64,000 nt of DNA from Vibrio penaeicida (GTDB lineage: Bacteria; Pseudomonadota; Gammaproteobacteria; Enterobacterales; Vibrionaceae), in assembly GCF_030689305.1 (NCBI RefSeq), contig NZ_JAUYVM010000002.1:372001-436000 (forward strand), written 5' to 3'. A program made the position numbers and the translations under genes. The notes beneath the pieces are model-generated. The model had not been told where the DNA came from, did no database searches, and worked only from the letters and a program-made list of their open reading frames with translations. Of the stretch, positions 63,430-64,000 are shown piece after piece; position 1 is the stretch's first letter; the number at the start of each line of letters is the position of its first letter.

Positions 63430-64000
63430 ATGAGTCAAACTAATTCAAATCCGGTGTCTGTAATTCAGACCGCTAAAAAGCAAAAATCGGCAGAAATCTC
63501 ATTCGACCTCAACGCGAAAAACGGCAAGATTCCGTGGAATGCAGACGGCAAATACCCATATAAAACAAAAATGGATGTTGTGGAATACGAACGTCACAAG
63601 CACGAACTGCAAATTGAGCTACTCAAGTTGCAGGGGTGGGTTAAAGAAAACAACGAGCGTATTGTCATTCTTTTCGAAGGGCGAGACGCAGCGGGTAAGG
63701 GCGGTACCATCAAGCGATTTATGGAACATCTTAACCCTCGTGGTGCCCACGTTATTGCACTTGAAAAACCAAATGCAAGAGAAAGAAATCAGTGGTATTT
63801 CCAACGCTATATTCAGCATTTACCAACCAAAGGTGAAATCATCTTATTCGACCGTTCTTGGTACAACCGAGCAGGCGTTGAAAAGGTAATGGGGTTTTGC
63901 GGAGACGACGAGTACTTAGAGTTCTTGAGACAAACCCCCGAACTAGAGCGCATGCTCGCCAATTCGGGTATCCGCTTATTTAAGTATTGGTTTTCTGTAA
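63430..64000 (+). CDS. ppk2: Polyphosphate kinase 2, N-terminal part
   Basis: The gene runs off the right edge with 190 codons visible and no stop. ILFEGRDAAGKGGTIKRFME (about 78-97) is the Walker A region and FDRSWYNRAGVEKVMGF (about 139-155) the lid region typical of PPK2; these enzymes use polyphosphate to phosphorylate GDP or ADP, or the reverse. AAGGAAA lies 9 bases before the ATG at 63430; an in-frame ATG at 63409 is an alternative. Divergent from the LysR gene. Incomplete because of the window end, not because of truncation. Confidence 0.92.
   Translation, partial: MSQTNSNPVSVIQTAKKQKSAEISFDLNAKNGKIPWNADGKYPYKTKMDVVEYERHKHELQIELLKLQGWVKENNERIVILFEGRDAAGKGGTIKRFMEHLNPRGAHVIALEKPNARERNQWYFQRYIQHLPTKGEIILFDRSWYNRAGVEKVMGFCGDDEYLEFLRQTPELERMLANSGIRLFKYWFSV

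Noticed and set aside
1..64000. CRISPR arrays, tRNA or rRNA genes, insertion sequences, prophage
   Set aside because: None seen on either strand; the short repeats present lack spacers and no transposase or integrase is encoded.

Overview
The window looks like a chromosomal segment of a marine Vibrio or a close relative in the Vibrionaceae. The reasons are the block sapABCDF-pspF-pspABC followed by a two-adaptor RND efflux pump (a gene order I recall from Vibrio cholerae, where the pump is vexIJK), a torECA respiratory operon, a NagE-type PTS permease, Mn-dependent pyrophosphatase, Sap and Psp stress genes, and several chemotaxis receptors. I see no tRNA or rRNA gene, transposase, integrase, phage gene or CRISPR array. 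Genes are densely packed and similar in style, so most of this is stable backbone with a few accessory metabolic islands.

Layout. 1-5.3 kb: an orphan FetB-like permease, then the trimethylamine N-oxide respiration operon torECA behind a tor-box-like site. 5.6-9.4 kb: an exported class 3 lipase, a minus-strand pair made of a DUF1315 protein and a dihydroorotate dehydrogenase-like enzyme with an unusual active-site Cys, then ppaC. 9.6-13.7 kb: an NHL-repeat protein, an unrecognised 81-residue protein and a Cache-type chemoreceptor in one direction. 14.0-18.4 kb: a NagE-like PTS permease, an exported alpha/beta hydrolase, and a divergent CadC/ToxR-like membrane regulator.

18.5-27.4 kb is the most interesting island. 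A minus-strand operon encodes a TRAP transporter (DctQ, DctM, Tat-exported DctP), a glutamine-synthetase-like ligase, an aldehyde dehydrogenase, an iron-type alcohol dehydrogenase and a class I glutamine-amidotransferase-like hydrolase, with a divergent RpiR regulator. Together these enzymes fit a pathway in which an imported amino alcohol is gamma-glutamylated, oxidised twice, and released as an amino acid plus glutamate. No amine oxidase is present, which separates it from the putrescine Puu pathway. A 14-bp direct repeat lies in the divergent promoter.

27.4-42.1 kb: a DUF2750 protein, the sap peptide transporter operon with a DUF2927 gene at its end, pspF divergent from pspABC with a sigma-54 promoter, and the tripartite RND pump. 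42.2-51.1 kb: tag, metC, cls, a sodium-dependent NSS transporter under a perfect TyrR box, a second chemoreceptor, a pseudouridine synthase and an rRNA-type methyltransferase. 51.1-59.1 kb: a TPR-GGDEF diguanylate cyclase and a thiamine salvage operon (thiD, ABC transporter, tenA, thiM, thiE) led by a TPP riboswitch. 59.2-64.0 kb: an AraC/GyrI-like regulator divergent from a PLP aminotransferase, an SDR, a LysR regulator, and a polyphosphate kinase 2 gene cut by the window end.

A recurring structural oddity is degenerate tandem repeats of 14-18 bp placed at or just after gene 3' ends (6578, 15648, 27823, 49261), plus an in-frame 18-bp repeat inside the thiamine transporter permease gene (57155).
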